A stretch of DNA of 64,000 nucleotides from Cognaticolwellia aestuarii (GCF_002000025.1 NZ_MUZV01000004.1:124001-188000), one strand, 5' to 3'. Positions 27,191 through 37,784 are shown, counted from the first letter of the stretch. The notes: a model not told the origin generated them from the letters alone. Translations and numbers: made by a program.

Positions 27191-29176
27191 TTATGCCTCT
27201 TGTAAAACGACAGAGTTAGATTGTATAGACTTTTGCTCTTTTGCCAATACACGCTTACGATAACGCTTACTCAGAATAGCTAAAAAGCCACCTATTGCCA
27301 TCAAGAAACCGCCTAGCCAGATCCAAACAATAAACGGCTTATAATACAAGCGCATAGACCAAGCGTTTTGACCTAATGGATCTCCTAAGGCCACATAAAT
27401 ATCACGTAATAAATTAGTGTGAATACCGGCTTCTGTCATGCCCATGCTTTCAACAGTGTACGTACGTTGTTCAGGCTTTAATAACGTTACAAATTCACCA
27501 TCAAGTGAGACATTAATTTGACCTTGAATAGCGCTATAGTTAGGACCCTCAACATTCTTTGTTCCTGCAAATTCAATCGTGTAACCTGATAAATTTACAT
27601 TTTCACCTGGCAACATTTTAACGTTAATTTCTTTTTCATAAGAAGACACCATAGTAATACCAATAACCGTCACGGCTATACCCGCATGCGCAACAGCCAT
27701 GCCTATATGGTTGAGCGGCACCGCTGAAAATTTCCAACGCCCATCGGCTTGTTTTGCATGGTTAAGCACATCTTTCAATACTGCTAATACAATCCAACAC
27801 CCTAACGTCATACCAACAAAGACCATAAAATTAAATTCACCTGCAAACATGAATGGCCAAGCAGCACCGAATATCACGCTAAAAATGGAAATTAAGTTTA
27901 GATGCTTAGAAAGTTCACCCTTGCGGGCTTTTTTCCAGCGAATAAGAGGTCCTATGCCCATAAAAATAAATAGCGCAATCATCATAGGAATAAATACGGC
28001 ATTAAAGTATGGAGCGCCCACTGATATTTTCCCCATTCCCATAGCGTCGATAATCAATGGATACAAAGTGCCTAATAAAATTGTCACTGTTGCCGTTATC
28101 AAAATCGACATCGCGATTAAAATAGTATTTTCACGTGAATATGCGGTAAAGCGGTTAGGGCTAGTAACATTAGCCGCTTTAACAGCATATAGTGTCAGTG
28201 AACCACCAACAGCTATAGCTAACAAGACTAACAAGTACATGCCTCGTCCTGGGTCGACAGCAAAAGAGTGTACTGAGGTAATAACCCCTGAACGCACTAA
28301 GAATGCGCCAAGTAAATTTAATGAAAAAGTAAATATAGCGAGCAATAACGTCCAATGCTTAAAAGTATTACGTTGTTCCGTTACCGCAAGCGCATGAATT
28401 AACGCTGTACCTGCAAGCCAAGGCATAAATGAAACGTTCTCTACTGGATCCCAAAACCACCAGCCACCCCAGCCAAGCTCATAGTAAGCCCACCAACTAC
28501 CGAGTGCGATACCAACTGATAGGAATGACCAAGCAGCCACAGTCCAAGGACGCGACCAACGAGCCCAAGCTGCATCCATTTTTCCCGCCATAAGGGCTGC
28601 AATAGCAAAAGCAAAAGCAACAGAAAAGCCTACATACCCCATATACAACATTGGTGGATGAATAATTAAACCGATATCTTGTAATAACGGGTTTAAATCT
28701 CGCCCTTCCATTGGAAAGTTAGGCAGCAAACGTTCAAAAGGATTTGACGTTAACAGCGTAAATAAAATAAAACCGACAGCGATCATTCCCATCACAGCTA
28801 AAACGCGTGCGACAAACTCTCGCTCTAATTGCTTGCTAAAGATACCAACAGCAAATGTCCAGCCAGTCAAGGCAAAAACCCAAAACAACATTGAACCTTC
28901 ATGGCCGCCCCACACCGCACTAATTTTAAAATAGTAGGGTAAAAGGCTGTTTGAATGATTGGCAATATACTTAACTGAAAAATCATCCACGGTGAAGCTA
29001 TAGGCTAATAAACAAATGCTAATGCCGACAAAAAGAAATAAACCAAAACTTAAAGGTTTGGCACTATTGATTAATTGTTGATTGTTCTGCGCAACACCTA
29101 TTAGCGGCACTATGCTTAAACATAAAGCAAAAGCTAATCCGATAATGAGGGCGAAATGGCCGAGCTCTGGGATCAT
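27191..29176 (-). CDS. ccmF: Haem lyase CcmF
   Basis: Large inner-membrane subunit of the CcmFH(I) haem lyase that attaches haem covalently to apocytochrome c. The 661-residue protein has about 14-15 hydrophobic segments and the WWD haem-handling domain WGGWWFWDPVENVSF (236-250). The conserved histidines lie near residues 173 (IIHPP) and 261 (IHAL) and later ones are present. The length matches E. coli CcmF (647). It starts MIPELGHFAL, the normal N-terminus. ccmABCDE are not in the window and must be elsewhere. Confidence 0.96.
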   Translation of the reverse strand: MIPELGHFALIIGLAFALCLSIVPLIGVAQNNQQLINSAKPLSFGLFLFVGISICLLAYSFTVDDFSVKYIANHSNSLLPYYFKISAVWGGHEGSMLFWVFALTGWTFAVGIFSKQLEREFVARVLAVMGMIAVGFILFTLLTSNPFERLLPNFPMEGRDLNPLLQDIGLIIHPPMLYMGYVGFSVAFAFAIAALMAGKMDAAWARWSRPWTVAAWSFLSVGIALGSWWAYYELGWGGWWFWDPVENVSFMPWLAGTALIHALAVTEQRNTFKHWTLLLAIFTFSLNLLGAFLVRSGVITSVHSFAVDPGRGMYLLVLLAIAVGGSLTLYAVKAANVTSPNRFTAYSRENTILIAMSILITATVTILLGTLYPLIIDAMGMGKISVGAPYFNAVFIPMMIALFIFMGIGPLIRWKKARKGELSKHLNLISIFSVIFGAAWPFMFAGEFNFMVFVGMTLGCWIVLAVLKDVLNHAKQADGRWKFSAVPLNHIGMAVAHAGIAVTVIGITMVSSYEKEINVKMLPGENVNLSGYTIEFAGTKNVEGPNYSAIQGQINVSLDGEFVTLLKPEQRTYTVESMGMTEAGIHTNLLRDIYVALGDPLGQNAWSMRLYYKPFIVWIWLGGFLMAIGGFLAILSKRYRKRVLAKEQKSIQSNSVVLQEA

Positions 29177-29336
29177 GATAATTCCTGTAAATCAATGTTA
29201 AAACATTATTAAAACTAAACTCAATATAACTTACATAATTAAAGTTAATGGTCGTTAATTTCAAATCTTCTTAAGTCAATACCACGGTAACCATGGTGAG
29301 TAACAATAATTACTGCGGCATTAAATCAATTAACTT

Positions 29337-30599
29337 TTATGGTACGAGTACCGATATCTGCATGTTAATCGGCTCTTTTTCCATCACATCTATATCAAGC
29401 ACTTCAACCTTGAAGTCACCGGGTTTAATACCTACATTGCCCTGCATTGAGACCACTGCATAGATATGAACTTTATCAACACTACTCAAGCGCATTTGTG
29501 GGGTCATTGCTTGAGAGTCATCCAAAACAATACTAAGTGGTAAGTCACTAGCTTTAATTTTTACTGCAGCTAAAGGCATGCGAGGCCCTTCTGCAGCAAT
29601 AGCGTAAATAAATACCGTTTTGTCCTCGCTATCCATTAATGCTTCTTGGACATTCGGTGCGAGTGAAACATCAACAGTGAGTCGAGGCAATGTTAGATCA
29701 ACATTTTCAGCAGTTAATGATGATGTAACGCCGTCATTACTGATACGTAATTGATTTTTAGCTTCTTCTACTGCGCCCATTAAGGCTTGTTTGCTGATAC
29801 CTGGGCGCTCACTGTTTAAAACCGTTTCCCAGTATTGCACTGCTTTTTCAAAGTTTCGATTACTAAAACTGTCCATACCCAATAGAATATTAGTAGCAGC
29901 ATCAAGTGAATCTAAAGCTAAAGCCTTATCAATAACCAACTGTATATCTTCATTTATCACTTGGTTGTTTTTATAATACATTGCCTGAGCTTTTGGCCCT
30001 AATAACTCAGCATGTTCACCGACTTGTGCAATCACACCGTCAAACGCTTCAACTGCATTATCAAACTCACCTACTGAAATATAAGCCTGACCTAAACTAA
30101 ACAGTGCTTGTGAGTTTGATGGGTCATTTGCCACTTCTCGTTGGAGTTGCTGCAAACGATAAGCAAGCATTTGCTCTGGAGATAGTTCGCTATGGGCTTC
30201 ACTTTCATTCATCGCTGCAGGAGAATTTAATTGCGGGTAAGCACCTAGGATCATATAGCTATATAAACTCAAGCTAACGATGGAAAAACCAATGGCAACG
30301 GGCCATAGCCATGACTTTTGCTGCGGCTCTAAAACATTTGCTTCGCTTGCGTTAGCATCTTGTAAAAGTGTTTTGTCTAATTCAGCTTTCAATTGCAAAA
30401 AGCTATCTTGTTCAATACTGCCCTCTGCGAGGTCATGCTCTAACTGTGATAAATGCTCGTGATAAAGTGTCACATTAGTTTCTTGTCGAATATTGCCATT
30501 TTCTGCACCAATAGCATTATTTTCTGCAGTAAAAATTCGCCATACAATAAATAATGCTATTACGATCAGTAATAAAATTGCCAGCCAAAATGTAGTCAT
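29337..30599 (-). CDS. ccmI: c-type cytochrome biogenesis protein CcmI
   Basis: Apocytochrome c chaperone that presents the substrate to CcmF/H. The 420-residue product begins with a membrane helix (2-22), a cytosolic coiled region (about 40-90), and a second helix (about 97-117). Then come TPR repeats in the periplasm (LGQAYISVGEFDNAVEAFDGVI near residue 168 and later) and a beta-rich C-terminal domain (DVSLAPNVQEAL …). First gene of ccmI-F-G-H. The upstream gap of about 680 bp holds FNR-like sites. Confidence 0.92.
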   Translation of the reverse strand: MTTFWLAILLLIVIALFIVWRIFTAENNAIGAENGNIRQETNVTLYHEHLSQLEHDLAEGSIEQDSFLQLKAELDKTLLQDANASEANVLEPQQKSWLWPVAIGFSIVSLSLYSYMILGAYPQLNSPAAMNESEAHSELSPEQMLAYRLQQLQREVANDPSNSQALFSLGQAYISVGEFDNAVEAFDGVIAQVGEHAELLGPKAQAMYYKNNQVINEDIQLVIDKALALDSLDAATNILLGMDSFSNRNFEKAVQYWETVLNSERPGISKQALMGAVEEAKNQLRISNDGVTSSLTAENVDLTLPRLTVDVSLAPNVQEALMDSEDKTVFIYAIAAEGPRMPLAAVKIKASDLPLSIVLDDSQAMTPQMRLSSVDKVHIYAVVSMQGNVGIKPGDFKVEVLDIDVMEKEPINMQISVLVP

Positions 30600-30891
30600 A
30601 TTATTTAATTTATACCTATAATTGTCGGATCAGACGCGTTAATTAAATTTATTAAAACGAATAACTAATGTTCTACGATGTTGTTTTAAAGCGCGGTAAG
30701 ATTAACAATTATGCGCTGCTTTTCCTAGCTATATCACTCTCAAAAGTGTCTCTTTTGTTTGAGTCCCCGTACCAATGCCACCAACCTAAAAGTAAAAATG
30801 ACACCGCCTATCTATAGCTCGCTATATTGCCGGTTAATATACCACAAAAGATAACGTCTCCACGGTGTATTCAATAGTACTAACGGAAAAC

Positions 30892-30905
30892 TTGATTAAG
30901 GTCAA
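30892..30905. promoter_or_regulatory. FNR-like site upstream of ccmI
   Basis: TTGATTAAGGTCAA differs from the FNR consensus TTGAT-N4-ATCAA at one base. A further partial match TTGATTAATGTCAC follows at about 30918. Both are about 300 bp upstream of the ccmI start. Cytochrome c maturation genes are FNR-controlled in E. coli, so a role is plausible but unproven. Confidence 0.4.
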
Positions 30906-31227
30906 CAAGACGATAAATTGATTAATGTCACAAATTGCAAACATGCAATTTTGTTATTACGGGGTTATTTAGATAAGTCGTTGATAGAAATTTCGCAGAA
31001 GAGTTTATGGCAACACTTGAGTAATTAAATTCAAGCAAGAACAAATTATCATTTACGCCATGGGGTATAAAATGCCAGAGCTTTAACCACTATTTTATTT
31101 ACTTATGGCTTTAAAGTCTGGAAAAATCAGCTTATGCTGTCGAATTAGCTAACGCTATCATGAGCATTTAGCTTGATGAGGTGGGCCCGCTTAATAGCCA
31201 CCGAATACCCATGCGCTAGAAACAATT

Positions 31228-31249
31228 AAGCCGCTTATAAAAGCGGCTT
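31228..31249 (-). terminator. Hairpin after hupB
   Basis: AAGCCGCTT and AAGCGGCTT form a 9-bp stem with a four-base loop, 29 bp beyond the hupB stop. The U-run is short, so termination may be partly factor-dependent. Confidence 0.6.
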
Positions 31250-31278
31250 AATGAGCAATCATGAGCAAAAGCTAATGA

Positions 31279-31554
31279 TTAGCCATTACATGCATCTTTA
31301 AGCGCTTTACCAGCTTTAAAAGATGGAATTTTAGCTGCAGCGATTTCAATAGTCGCGCCAGTTTGTGGGTTGCGACCAGTGCGTGCTGCACGGTCACGTA
31401 CTGAGAAAGTACCAAAACCAACTAATGCGACTTGTTCGCCACCTTTTAACTCTTCTGTAACCGCTTCGATAAATGAATCTAACGCACGACCAGCCGCAGC
31501 TTTAGAAATGTCAGCACCAGCAGCAATTTTCTCGATTAATTGAGATTTATTCAC
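31279..31554 (-). CDS. hupB: DNA-binding protein HU-beta
   Basis: Histone-like nucleoid protein that bends DNA. The 91 residues match HU-beta from end to end ([20 protein letters not shown] … [21 protein letters not shown] …). The last of these is the HU signature with the DNA-contacting arm (RNPQTG, proline at the tip). The final residues are [16 protein letters not shown]. It follows lon, as in enterobacteria, with a 291-bp gap. Confidence 0.98.
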   Translation of the reverse strand: MNKSQLIEKIAAGADISKAAAGRALDSFIEAVTEELKGGEQVALVGFGTFSVRDRAARTGRNPQTGATIEIAAAKIPSFKAGKALKDACNG

Positions 31555-31697
31555 AGTGTATTCCCCTTCAATTGTTATTATTCAGCGCTATCATTTGTTT
31601 TTAGCGTCCTGCAGAAACTTTTATATCAAGCTTCTTTTTGAACATCAAGCGCTGAGTTAAAGAAAACTAAAAATATTGATAATTATTTTTATCTCTA

Positions 31698-31725
31698 CTA
31701 GACCCCTTATGTATAGGGGTTCTAG
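31698..31725 (-). other. Stem-loop between lon and hupB
   Basis: CTAGACCCC and GGGGTTCTAG pair with one bulged base around a TTATGTATA loop. It lies about 120 nt after the lon stop and 143 nt before the hupB start. It could be a lon 3' hairpin or part of the hupB leader; there is no U-run to decide. Confidence 0.4.
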
Positions 31726-31845
31726 CGTTATCAGCGTCATTAACTTACCATAGTTTCAGCGTTTGAAAAGCGTTAATTACGTTTTTTGCTAACTTTTTGC
31801 TGTTTTTCTATCTTTTTCAGCAAAAACAGCTGTTTTTCTACTCAT

Positions 31846-34194
31846 TTAACTGTCTGACTGCCACTTTTCTACCGGATGTTCTAAGGCTATTTTCAGCACT
31901 TCATCTATCCACTTCACCGGATAGATGGCTAAATCAGCTTTAACATTATCAGGAATTTCTTCCAAATCACGCTCATTATCTTTGGGGATAACGACCGTTT
32001 TAATACCACCACGATGCGCAGCAAGCAGTTTTTCTTTCAGACCACCAATAGCAAGCACTTCACCACGTAAAGTGATTTCTCCGGTCATCGCTACGTCAGC
32101 TTTTACCGGATTACCGGTCAAACTTGATACTAACGCGGTACACATACCAATACCTGCACTTGGACCATCTTTAGGTGTTGCACCTTCAGGTACATGGACA
32201 TGAATATCACGCTTTTCGTGAAAGTCTTCATTAATACGTAGTTTTTCAGTACGGCTTCTTACTACTGTCATAGCCGCTTGAATAGACTCCTGCATCACAT
32301 CACCAAGTGAGCCGGTATAACTTAACTTACCTTTACCTGGTACTGATGCGGTCTCTATCGTTAATAACTCGCCACCCACTTGCGTCCACGCTAGACCGGT
32401 AACTAAACCAACCCGGTTTTCATCGTCAGCTTTACCGTAATCAAAGCGCTGTACACCAAGAAATTCTGATAAATTATCTTGATTTATCGTCACTTTCTTT
32501 AATTTTTTATCTAAAAGAATTGATTTAACGGCTTTACGGCATAGCTTAGAAATATCACGTTCTAGCCCACGTACACCAGCTTCTCGCGTGTAATAGCGAA
32601 TAATACCGATAATAGCGCTATCTTCTATTTCAATTTCACTGCTCTTTAAGCCATTACGTTCGATTTGTTTATCCACTAAATGGTTCTTGGCAATATTTAG
32701 CTTTTCATCCTCGGTATAACCCGACAGGCGAATAACTTCCATACGGTCAAGTAATGGTCCAGGAATATCCATGCTGTTAGATGTTGCGACGAACATAACA
32801 TCAGATAAATCGTAGTCAACTTCCAAGTAATGGTCGTTAAAGCTACTATTTTGCTCTGGATCTAGTACTTCTAATAGAGCAGATGCGGGGTCACCACGCA
32901 TATCAGAGGCCATTTTATCGATTTCATCTAATAGAAATAGCGGATTTTTCACCCCAACTTTAGCTATTTTTTGAATCAATTTACCCGGCAGTGAGCCAAT
33001 ATAAGTTCTTCTATGACCTCGGATTTCAGCTTCATCACGCACACCACCTAAAGCCATGCGCACATACTTACGACCGGTTGATTTAGCAATAGACTGCCCT
33101 AATGAGGTTTTACCAACCCCAGGAGGCCCAACTAAGCACAAAATAGGTCCTTTTAACTGACTAACCCGCTGTTGCACGGCCAAGTACTCTAAAATGCGCT
33201 CTTTAACTTTATCGAGACCATAATGATCTTTGTCTAAAACATCTTGTGCTAATTTAAGGTTACGTTTTAATTTACTACGCTTTTTCCAAGGAACACTGAT
33301 CATCCAATCAATATAACTGCGCACCACCGTTGCTTCAGCAGACATTGGCGACATCATTTTTAATTTTTTTAATTCTGTTAAGGTTTTTTCTTTTGCCTCT
33401 TTAGGCATCTGAGCAGCTTCGATTTGCTTCTCTATTTGCTCAACTTCATTTGTACCTTCTTCATCATCACCGAGTTCTTTTTGAATCGCTTTCATTTGCT
33501 CATTCAAATAATACTCACGCTGACTTTTTTCCATTTGCTTTTTAACACGGGTGCGAATTTTTTTCTCAACCTGAAGTAAGTCGATTTCGCCTTCCATTAG
33601 TGCCATTAAAAATTCAAGACGCTCTGAAACATGAGTAATCTCTAAAACTTTTTGCTTATCAACCAATTTAAGCGGCATATGCGCTGCCATGGTATCTGCT
33701 AACTGCTCAGCATCATCAATACCTGAAACTGACGTTAATACTTCAGGTGGTATTTTTTTGTTTAACTTTACATAACCTTCAAACTGAGAAATTGCAGAAC
33801 GAATAAGCACTTCTGTACTATCATCAGGCGCCCCCTCAACATTCAAAAAGTCAGCATTAGCTGTAAAGTACTCATCTGTTTCAACAAATTCACTGATATG
33901 TGCACGACGCACGCCTTCAACGAGCACTTTAACAGTACCATCAGGTAGTTTTAACATTTGCAGAATAGTGGCTATAGTGCCGGTTTGGTATAGATCGTCT
34001 TGTGTAGGATCATCAACCGCGGCATCTTTTTGTGCAACAAGGAAAATTTGTTTATCATTTTCATTGGCAATATCTAGACAGCGAATAGACTTTTCGCGAC
34101 CAACAAATAATGGGATAACCATTTGTGGATAAACTACAACATCACGTAAGGCTAATACGGGAATTTCAACTACGCCAGATAACTCTTTAGTCAT
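31846..34194 (-). CDS. lon: ATP-dependent protease Lon
   Basis: Cytosolic AAA+ serine protease that degrades misfolded and regulatory proteins. The 782-residue protein has the N-terminal substrate-binding domain (about 1-200), a coiled-coil helical region, the AAA+ module with Walker A GPPGVGKTS and Walker B LFLLDEIDK, and the C-terminal protease domain with catalytic Ser in KDGPSAGIGM and the catalytic Lys in the GGLKEKLLAAHRGG region. Length and motifs match bacterial LonA. A strong sigma-32 type promoter lies upstream, so heat induction is expected. The neighbours are clpX upstream and hupB downstream. Confidence 0.98.
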   Translation of the reverse strand: MTKELSGVVEIPVLALRDVVVYPQMVIPLFVGREKSIRCLDIANENDKQIFLVAQKDAAVDDPTQDDLYQTGTIATILQMLKLPDGTVKVLVEGVRRAHISEFVETDEYFTANADFLNVEGAPDDSTEVLIRSAISQFEGYVKLNKKIPPEVLTSVSGIDDAEQLADTMAAHMPLKLVDKQKVLEITHVSERLEFLMALMEGEIDLLQVEKKIRTRVKKQMEKSQREYYLNEQMKAIQKELGDDEEGTNEVEQIEKQIEAAQMPKEAKEKTLTELKKLKMMSPMSAEATVVRSYIDWMISVPWKKRSKLKRNLKLAQDVLDKDHYGLDKVKERILEYLAVQQRVSQLKGPILCLVGPPGVGKTSLGQSIAKSTGRKYVRMALGGVRDEAEIRGHRRTYIGSLPGKLIQKIAKVGVKNPLFLLDEIDKMASDMRGDPASALLEVLDPEQNSSFNDHYLEVDYDLSDVMFVATSNSMDIPGPLLDRMEVIRLSGYTEDEKLNIAKNHLVDKQIERNGLKSSEIEIEDSAIIGIIRYYTREAGVRGLERDISKLCRKAVKSILLDKKLKKVTINQDNLSEFLGVQRFDYGKADDENRVGLVTGLAWTQVGGELLTIETASVPGKGKLSYTGSLGDVMQESIQAAMTVVRSRTEKLRINEDFHEKRDIHVHVPEGATPKDGPSAGIGMCTALVSSLTGNPVKADVAMTGEITLRGEVLAIGGLKEKLLAAHRGGIKTVVIPKDNERDLEEIPDNVKADLAIYPVKWIDEVLKIALEHPVEKWQSDS

Positions 34195-34280
34195 TGGTTA
34201 CTCTCTCGGTGATAGTATGATGTGATTTTATAATACCAACAGACACTTATTTCAGCCATTTGGTAAAGGATATGTATTTG

Positions 34281-34308
34281 TATATGGGGCGTTTGCAAAT
34301 ACTTTCAA
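34281..34308 (-). promoter_or_regulatory. Sigma-32 (heat shock) promoter of lon
   Basis: On the minus strand TTGAAA (34303-34308), a 13-bp spacer and CCCCATATA (34281-34289) closely match the RpoH consensus CTTGAAA-N11-16-CCCCATnT. It is about 90 bp before the lon ATG and downstream of the clpX terminator. Confidence 0.85.
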
Positions 34309-34317
34309 CAGATGAAT

Positions 34318-34356
34318 AAAAAAAAGTGACGTTAATCACGCAGATTAACGTCACTT
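34318..34356 (-). terminator. Terminator after clpX
   Basis: A perfect 14-bp stem (AAGTGACGTTAATC, 34324-34337; GATTAACGTCACTT, 34343-34356) with a five-base loop runs into a U-run on the minus strand. It separates clpX from lon. Confidence 0.93.
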
Positions 34357-34379
34357 ATTATTTTTTTAGCTGAGAAGCT

Positions 34380-35657
34380 TTATTCTGAAGACGCTTTTTC
34401 TTGCTGCGTTTCATAAATAATAATGGGTTGAGATTCACCTTTAATAACCGTTTCATCCACCACAACTTTTACTGCATTTTCCATTGAAGGCAATTCATAC
34501 ATAGTTTCAAGTAGTACCCCTTCAACAATAGAGCGTAAACCACGAGCGCCAGTTTTACGTACCATCGCTTTATGTGCAATTGCTGTCAAAGCATCTTCTC
34601 TAAACTCAAGCTCAACATTTTCCATATCGAAAAGTGCACTAAATTGTTTAGTTAAGGCGTTTTTCGGCTCTTGTAGAATTTGAATTAAAGCAGCTTCATC
34701 AAGCTCTGTTAACGTAGCAACTACAGGTAATCGGCCAATAAATTCAGGGATCAAACCATATTTAACTAAATCTTCAGGCTCAACATCTTGAAAGCGCTGA
34801 GTTAGGGTTTTTTCATCTTCTTTGCCACGTACTGTGGCACCAAAACCAATACCTGTGCCAGTATGACAACGTTGCTCAACAACTTTATCTAGACCAGCAA
34901 AAGCACCACCACAAATAAATAAAATTTTAGAGGTGTCAACTTGCAAAAACTCTTGCTGCGGATGCTTACGACCACCTTGTGGAGGCACTGAGGCAATAGT
35001 TCCCTCAATTAGCTTTAATAACGCTTGTTGAACACCTTCACCTGAAACATCACGCGTAATAGACGGATTATCAGATTTACGTGAAATTTTATCTATTTCA
35101 TCAATATAAACAATACCACGTTGTGCTTTTTCAACATCATAGTCGCATTTTTGCAATAGCTTCTGAATAATGTTTTCAACATCTTCACCTACATAACCAG
35201 CTTCAGTTAATGTTGTGGCATCAGCCATTGTAAATGGTACATCTAACAAGCGTGCTAACGTCTGTGCTAAAAGTGTTTTACCACTACCTGTTGGGCCAAT
35301 AAGTAATATATTACTCTTGCTTAGTTCAACACCGTTATGCGAATCACCATTACGTAAACGTTTATAATGATTGTACACCGCTACAGCGAGTACTTTCTTA
35401 GCGTGCTCTTGCCCAATAACATAGTCATCTAGGCTTTCACGAATTTCAATTGGCGTTGGTAAGCTTTCTTTATCTTGCTTTGGTGCGATTTCTTTAATTT
35501 CTTCACGAATAATGTCGTTACAAAGCTCAACACATTCATCGCAAACAAAGACAGAAGGTCCGGCAATTAACTTACGCACTTCATGCTGACTTTTACCACA
35601 AAATGAGCAATACAGTAACTTACCGTCATCACCGTCACCTGTTTTCATATCGGTCAT
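34380..35657 (-). CDS. clpX: ATP-dependent Clp protease ATP-binding subunit ClpX
   Basis: AAA+ unfoldase that feeds tagged substrates such as SsrA-tagged proteins to ClpP. The 425 residues start with a C4 zinc-binding domain ([12 protein letters not shown] … [10 protein letters not shown], about residues 16-46), then the AAA+ domain with Walker [12 protein letters not shown] and Walker [11 protein letters not shown]. The ClpP-docking IGF loop is visible as TGIGFGATV. It starts 93 bp after clpP. A strong terminator follows. Confidence 0.98.
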   Translation of the reverse strand: MTDMKTGDGDDGKLLYCSFCGKSQHEVRKLIAGPSVFVCDECVELCNDIIREEIKEIAPKQDKESLPTPIEIRESLDDYVIGQEHAKKVLAVAVYNHYKRLRNGDSHNGVELSKSNILLIGPTGSGKTLLAQTLARLLDVPFTMADATTLTEAGYVGEDVENIIQKLLQKCDYDVEKAQRGIVYIDEIDKISRKSDNPSITRDVSGEGVQQALLKLIEGTIASVPPQGGRKHPQQEFLQVDTSKILFICGGAFAGLDKVVEQRCHTGTGIGFGATVRGKEDEKTLTQRFQDVEPEDLVKYGLIPEFIGRLPVVATLTELDEAALIQILQEPKNALTKQFSALFDMENVELEFREDALTAIAHKAMVRKTGARGLRSIVEGVLLETMYELPSMENAVKVVVDETVIKGESQPIIIYETQQEKASSE

Positions 35658-35749
35658 ACGGTACCTCTAATATTTAAAATTTTACAAACTAATACTGACA
35701 AGTATTTCATAAATTACGCAAATAACAATGCGCTTAACAAAGTAGACCG

Positions 35750-36388
35750 TTATTTATCGATTCTTTGTTCTAATATGGCATCAACTAAGCCATATTCAAC
35801 CGCACTTTCAGCACTTAAGAAGTTATCACGGTCAGTATCACCCGATACTTTCTTTAATGATTGTCCCGTGTGCTCTGCCATTAAACGGTTAAGTTTTTCT
35901 TTGATATACAAAATTTCTTTTGCATGTATTTCAAAGTCTGATGCTTGACCTTGAAAACCGCCTAAAGGTTGATGAATCATCACGCGAGCATTAGGTAAAC
36001 AATAACGTTTGCCTTTTTCGCCGCCAGACAGTAAAAATGCCCCCATGCTTGCCGCTTGACCGATACAAACAGTACTCACATTAGGTTTAATAAACTTCAT
36101 TGTATCGTAAATAGCCATACCCGCAGTCACAGAACCACCAGGTGAATTGATATATAAATAAATATCTTTGTCTGGGCTTTCTGACTCTAAAAATAGCATT
36201 TGGGCAACGATTAAATTGGCCATATGGTCTTCGACTTGACCACATAGGAAAATAACGCGTTCTTTTAGCAGTCGAGAATAAATATCGTAAGAGCGTTCAC
36301 CTTTGGCGGTTTGCTCAACAACCATTGGCACTAAAGCACTGTCGATATTATTTGTTAAATCGTGAGAATTATTGTGAGAAGTAAACAA
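35750..36388 (-). CDS. clpP: ATP-dependent Clp protease proteolytic subunit ClpP
   Basis: Serine protease that forms the tetradecameric barrel of ClpXP. The 212-residue protein shows the catalytic serine in GQAASMGA (Ser114), the histidine in MIHQPLGG (His139) and an aspartate in [11 protein letters not shown] short N-terminal propeptide precedes the mature region beginning around residue 19. Order tig-clpP-clpX-lon is conserved in gammaproteobacteria. Confidence 0.98.
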   Translation of the reverse strand: MFTSHNNSHDLTNNIDSALVPMVVEQTAKGERSYDIYSRLLKERVIFLCGQVEDHMANLIVAQMLFLESESPDKDIYLYINSPGGSVTAGMAIYDTMKFIKPNVSTVCIGQAASMGAFLLSGGEKGKRYCLPNARVMIHQPLGGFQGQASDFEIHAKEILYIKEKLNRLMAEHTGQSLKKVSGDTDRDNFLSAESAVEYGLVDAILEQRIDK

Positions 36389-36404
36389 CTAACTTTCCTT
36401 TTGA

Positions 36405-36441
36405 TAAAAAAATGGCTCATATGTCCCCATATAAGCCATTT
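36405..36441 (-). terminator. Terminator between tig and clpP
   Basis: On the minus strand AAATGGCT and AGCCATTT, extended by partly paired TATATG/CATATG, form a hairpin followed by seven T residues. It lies just before the clpP leader, so tig transcripts end here at least in part. Confidence 0.85.
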
Positions 36442-36476
36442 AAGCGATTGCTCAAGAGAATGTCAATCTAAAAGGT

Positions 36477-37784
36477 CTATTTACCTTCAGGATTCATAAT
36501 ATCTTTGAAACTTGCTTCTTTGTCTGTCACTTTTGCGTTCTCAAGTAACAACTCTACAGCTTGCTCTTCTAATGCAACATTTTGCATTTGTTGAGCAAGT
36601 TCTTTGTTTGTTTTGTAGTACTCAATCACTTCAGCTGGATCTTCATACGCAGAAGCCGCTGATTCGATCAACTCAGTTACTTTTGCTTCGTCAACTTTTA
36701 ATTCGTTAACTTTAATCACTTCGCCTAAAAGTAAACCTGTTTTTACGCGACGTTTAGCTTGCTCTTCAAACATTTCAGCCGGTAACTCAGGTAAGTTATT
36801 CGGATCCATTTGACCAGCAAAACGTTGCATAGCTTGCTTACGTAGTACATCGATTTCTTGCGCTACTAGTGCAGTAGGGATCTCTAATTCGCTAACTTCA
36901 AGTAAGCCTTCAATAACTTGCTCTTTCACTTTAGCTTTAACAGCTTGTTTAAGTTCGCGCGTCATGTTTTTGCCAACTTCTTCACGAAGTGCTTCAACAC
37001 CACCTTCTTCTACACCGAATAATTTCGCAAAATCTTCATCGATTTCAGGTAAAACTGGACCTTCAGTTTTATGAACAACGATATCAAATTCAGCGTCTTT
37101 ACCTTTAAGCTTTTCAGCGTGGTAATCTTCTGGGAAAGTCACAGTGATAGTTTTCTCATCACCAGCTTTCATACCAATAATATCTTTTTCAAAGCCAGGG
37201 ATCATGCGCTCAGAACCTAATTCAAGTTCGAAAGCTTCAGCTTTGCCACCTTCAAATTCTTCACCGTCAACACGACCATTAAAGTCGATAGTTAACTTGT
37301 CACCTTTCTTGCTTTTACGCTTGTTTTCTTTCCACGTTTTATGTTGATTTTGTAATGTTTCGAACATTTCATCTAAATCAGCATCAGTCACGTCAACAGC
37401 TGGACGATCAACGGCTATTTTATCTAAATCTTTTAAAGCGACTTCAGGGTAAACCTCAAATGTTGCTTCAAATTCTAGCGCTTTACCATCTTCATTGCTT
37501 TTAGCAACAAATGCTGGACGGCCTGCTGGGTTTAGTTTTTCAGCAACAATCGCATCAACAAAGTTACGTTGCATTAATTCACCAGCAACTTCTTGACGTA
37601 CAGATTGACCATAGCGTTTTTGAATAACTGATGGTGGCACTTTACCTGGACGGAAACCATTTATACGCTGTGTCTTGCCAATGTGGCGAAGACGGTTTTT
37701 AACTTCAACATCTACTGTTTCGGCAGGAACAGAAATCGTTAAACGACGTTCCAAACCTTGTGTAGTCTCAACTGAAACTTGCAT
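36477..37784 (-). CDS. tig: Trigger factor
   Basis: Ribosome-associated chaperone and peptidyl-prolyl isomerase that meets nascent chains at the exit tunnel. The 435 residues include the ribosome-binding signature NGFRPGKVP (about 43-51), an FKBP-type isomerase domain (about 150-245, with [20 protein letters not shown]), and the C-terminal helical chaperone arms. Length matches E. coli Tig (432). First gene of the tig-clpP-clpX-lon-hupB block. Confidence 0.98.
   Translation of the reverse strand: MQVSVETTQGLERRLTISVPAETVDVEVKNRLRHIGKTQRINGFRPGKVPPSVIQKRYGQSVRQEVAGELMQRNFVDAIVAEKLNPAGRPAFVAKSNEDGKALEFEATFEVYPEVALKDLDKIAVDRPAVDVTDADLDEMFETLQNQHKTWKENKRKSKKGDKLTIDFNGRVDGEEFEGGKAEAFELELGSERMIPGFEKDIIGMKAGDEKTITVTFPEDYHAEKLKGKDAEFDIVVHKTEGPVLPEIDEDFAKLFGVEEGGVEALREEVGKNMTRELKQAVKAKVKEQVIEGLLEVSELEIPTALVAQEIDVLRKQAMQRFAGQMDPNNLPELPAEMFEEQAKRRVKTGLLLGEVIKVNELKVDEAKVTELIESAASAYEDPAEVIEYYKTNKELAQQMQNVALEEQAVELLLENAKVTDKEASFKDIMNPEGK

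Larger units (their letters stand above)
30600..31278. other. Long spacer between hupB and ccmI
   Basis: About 680 bp without a supportable gene. It contains an FNR-like site (30892-30905), a weaker second one around 30918-30931, an imperfect inverted repeat (CCAGAGCTTTAA near 31075, TTAAAGTCTGG near 31111) and the hupB terminator hairpin. The rest looks like degenerate non-coding DNA; no remnant of a known gene is recognised. Confidence 0.5.

Noticed and set aside
27187-27252. Longer N-terminus for CcmG
   Set aside because: It would run into the ccmF coding end; the ATG at 27186 begins the membrane anchor and has a ribosome site.
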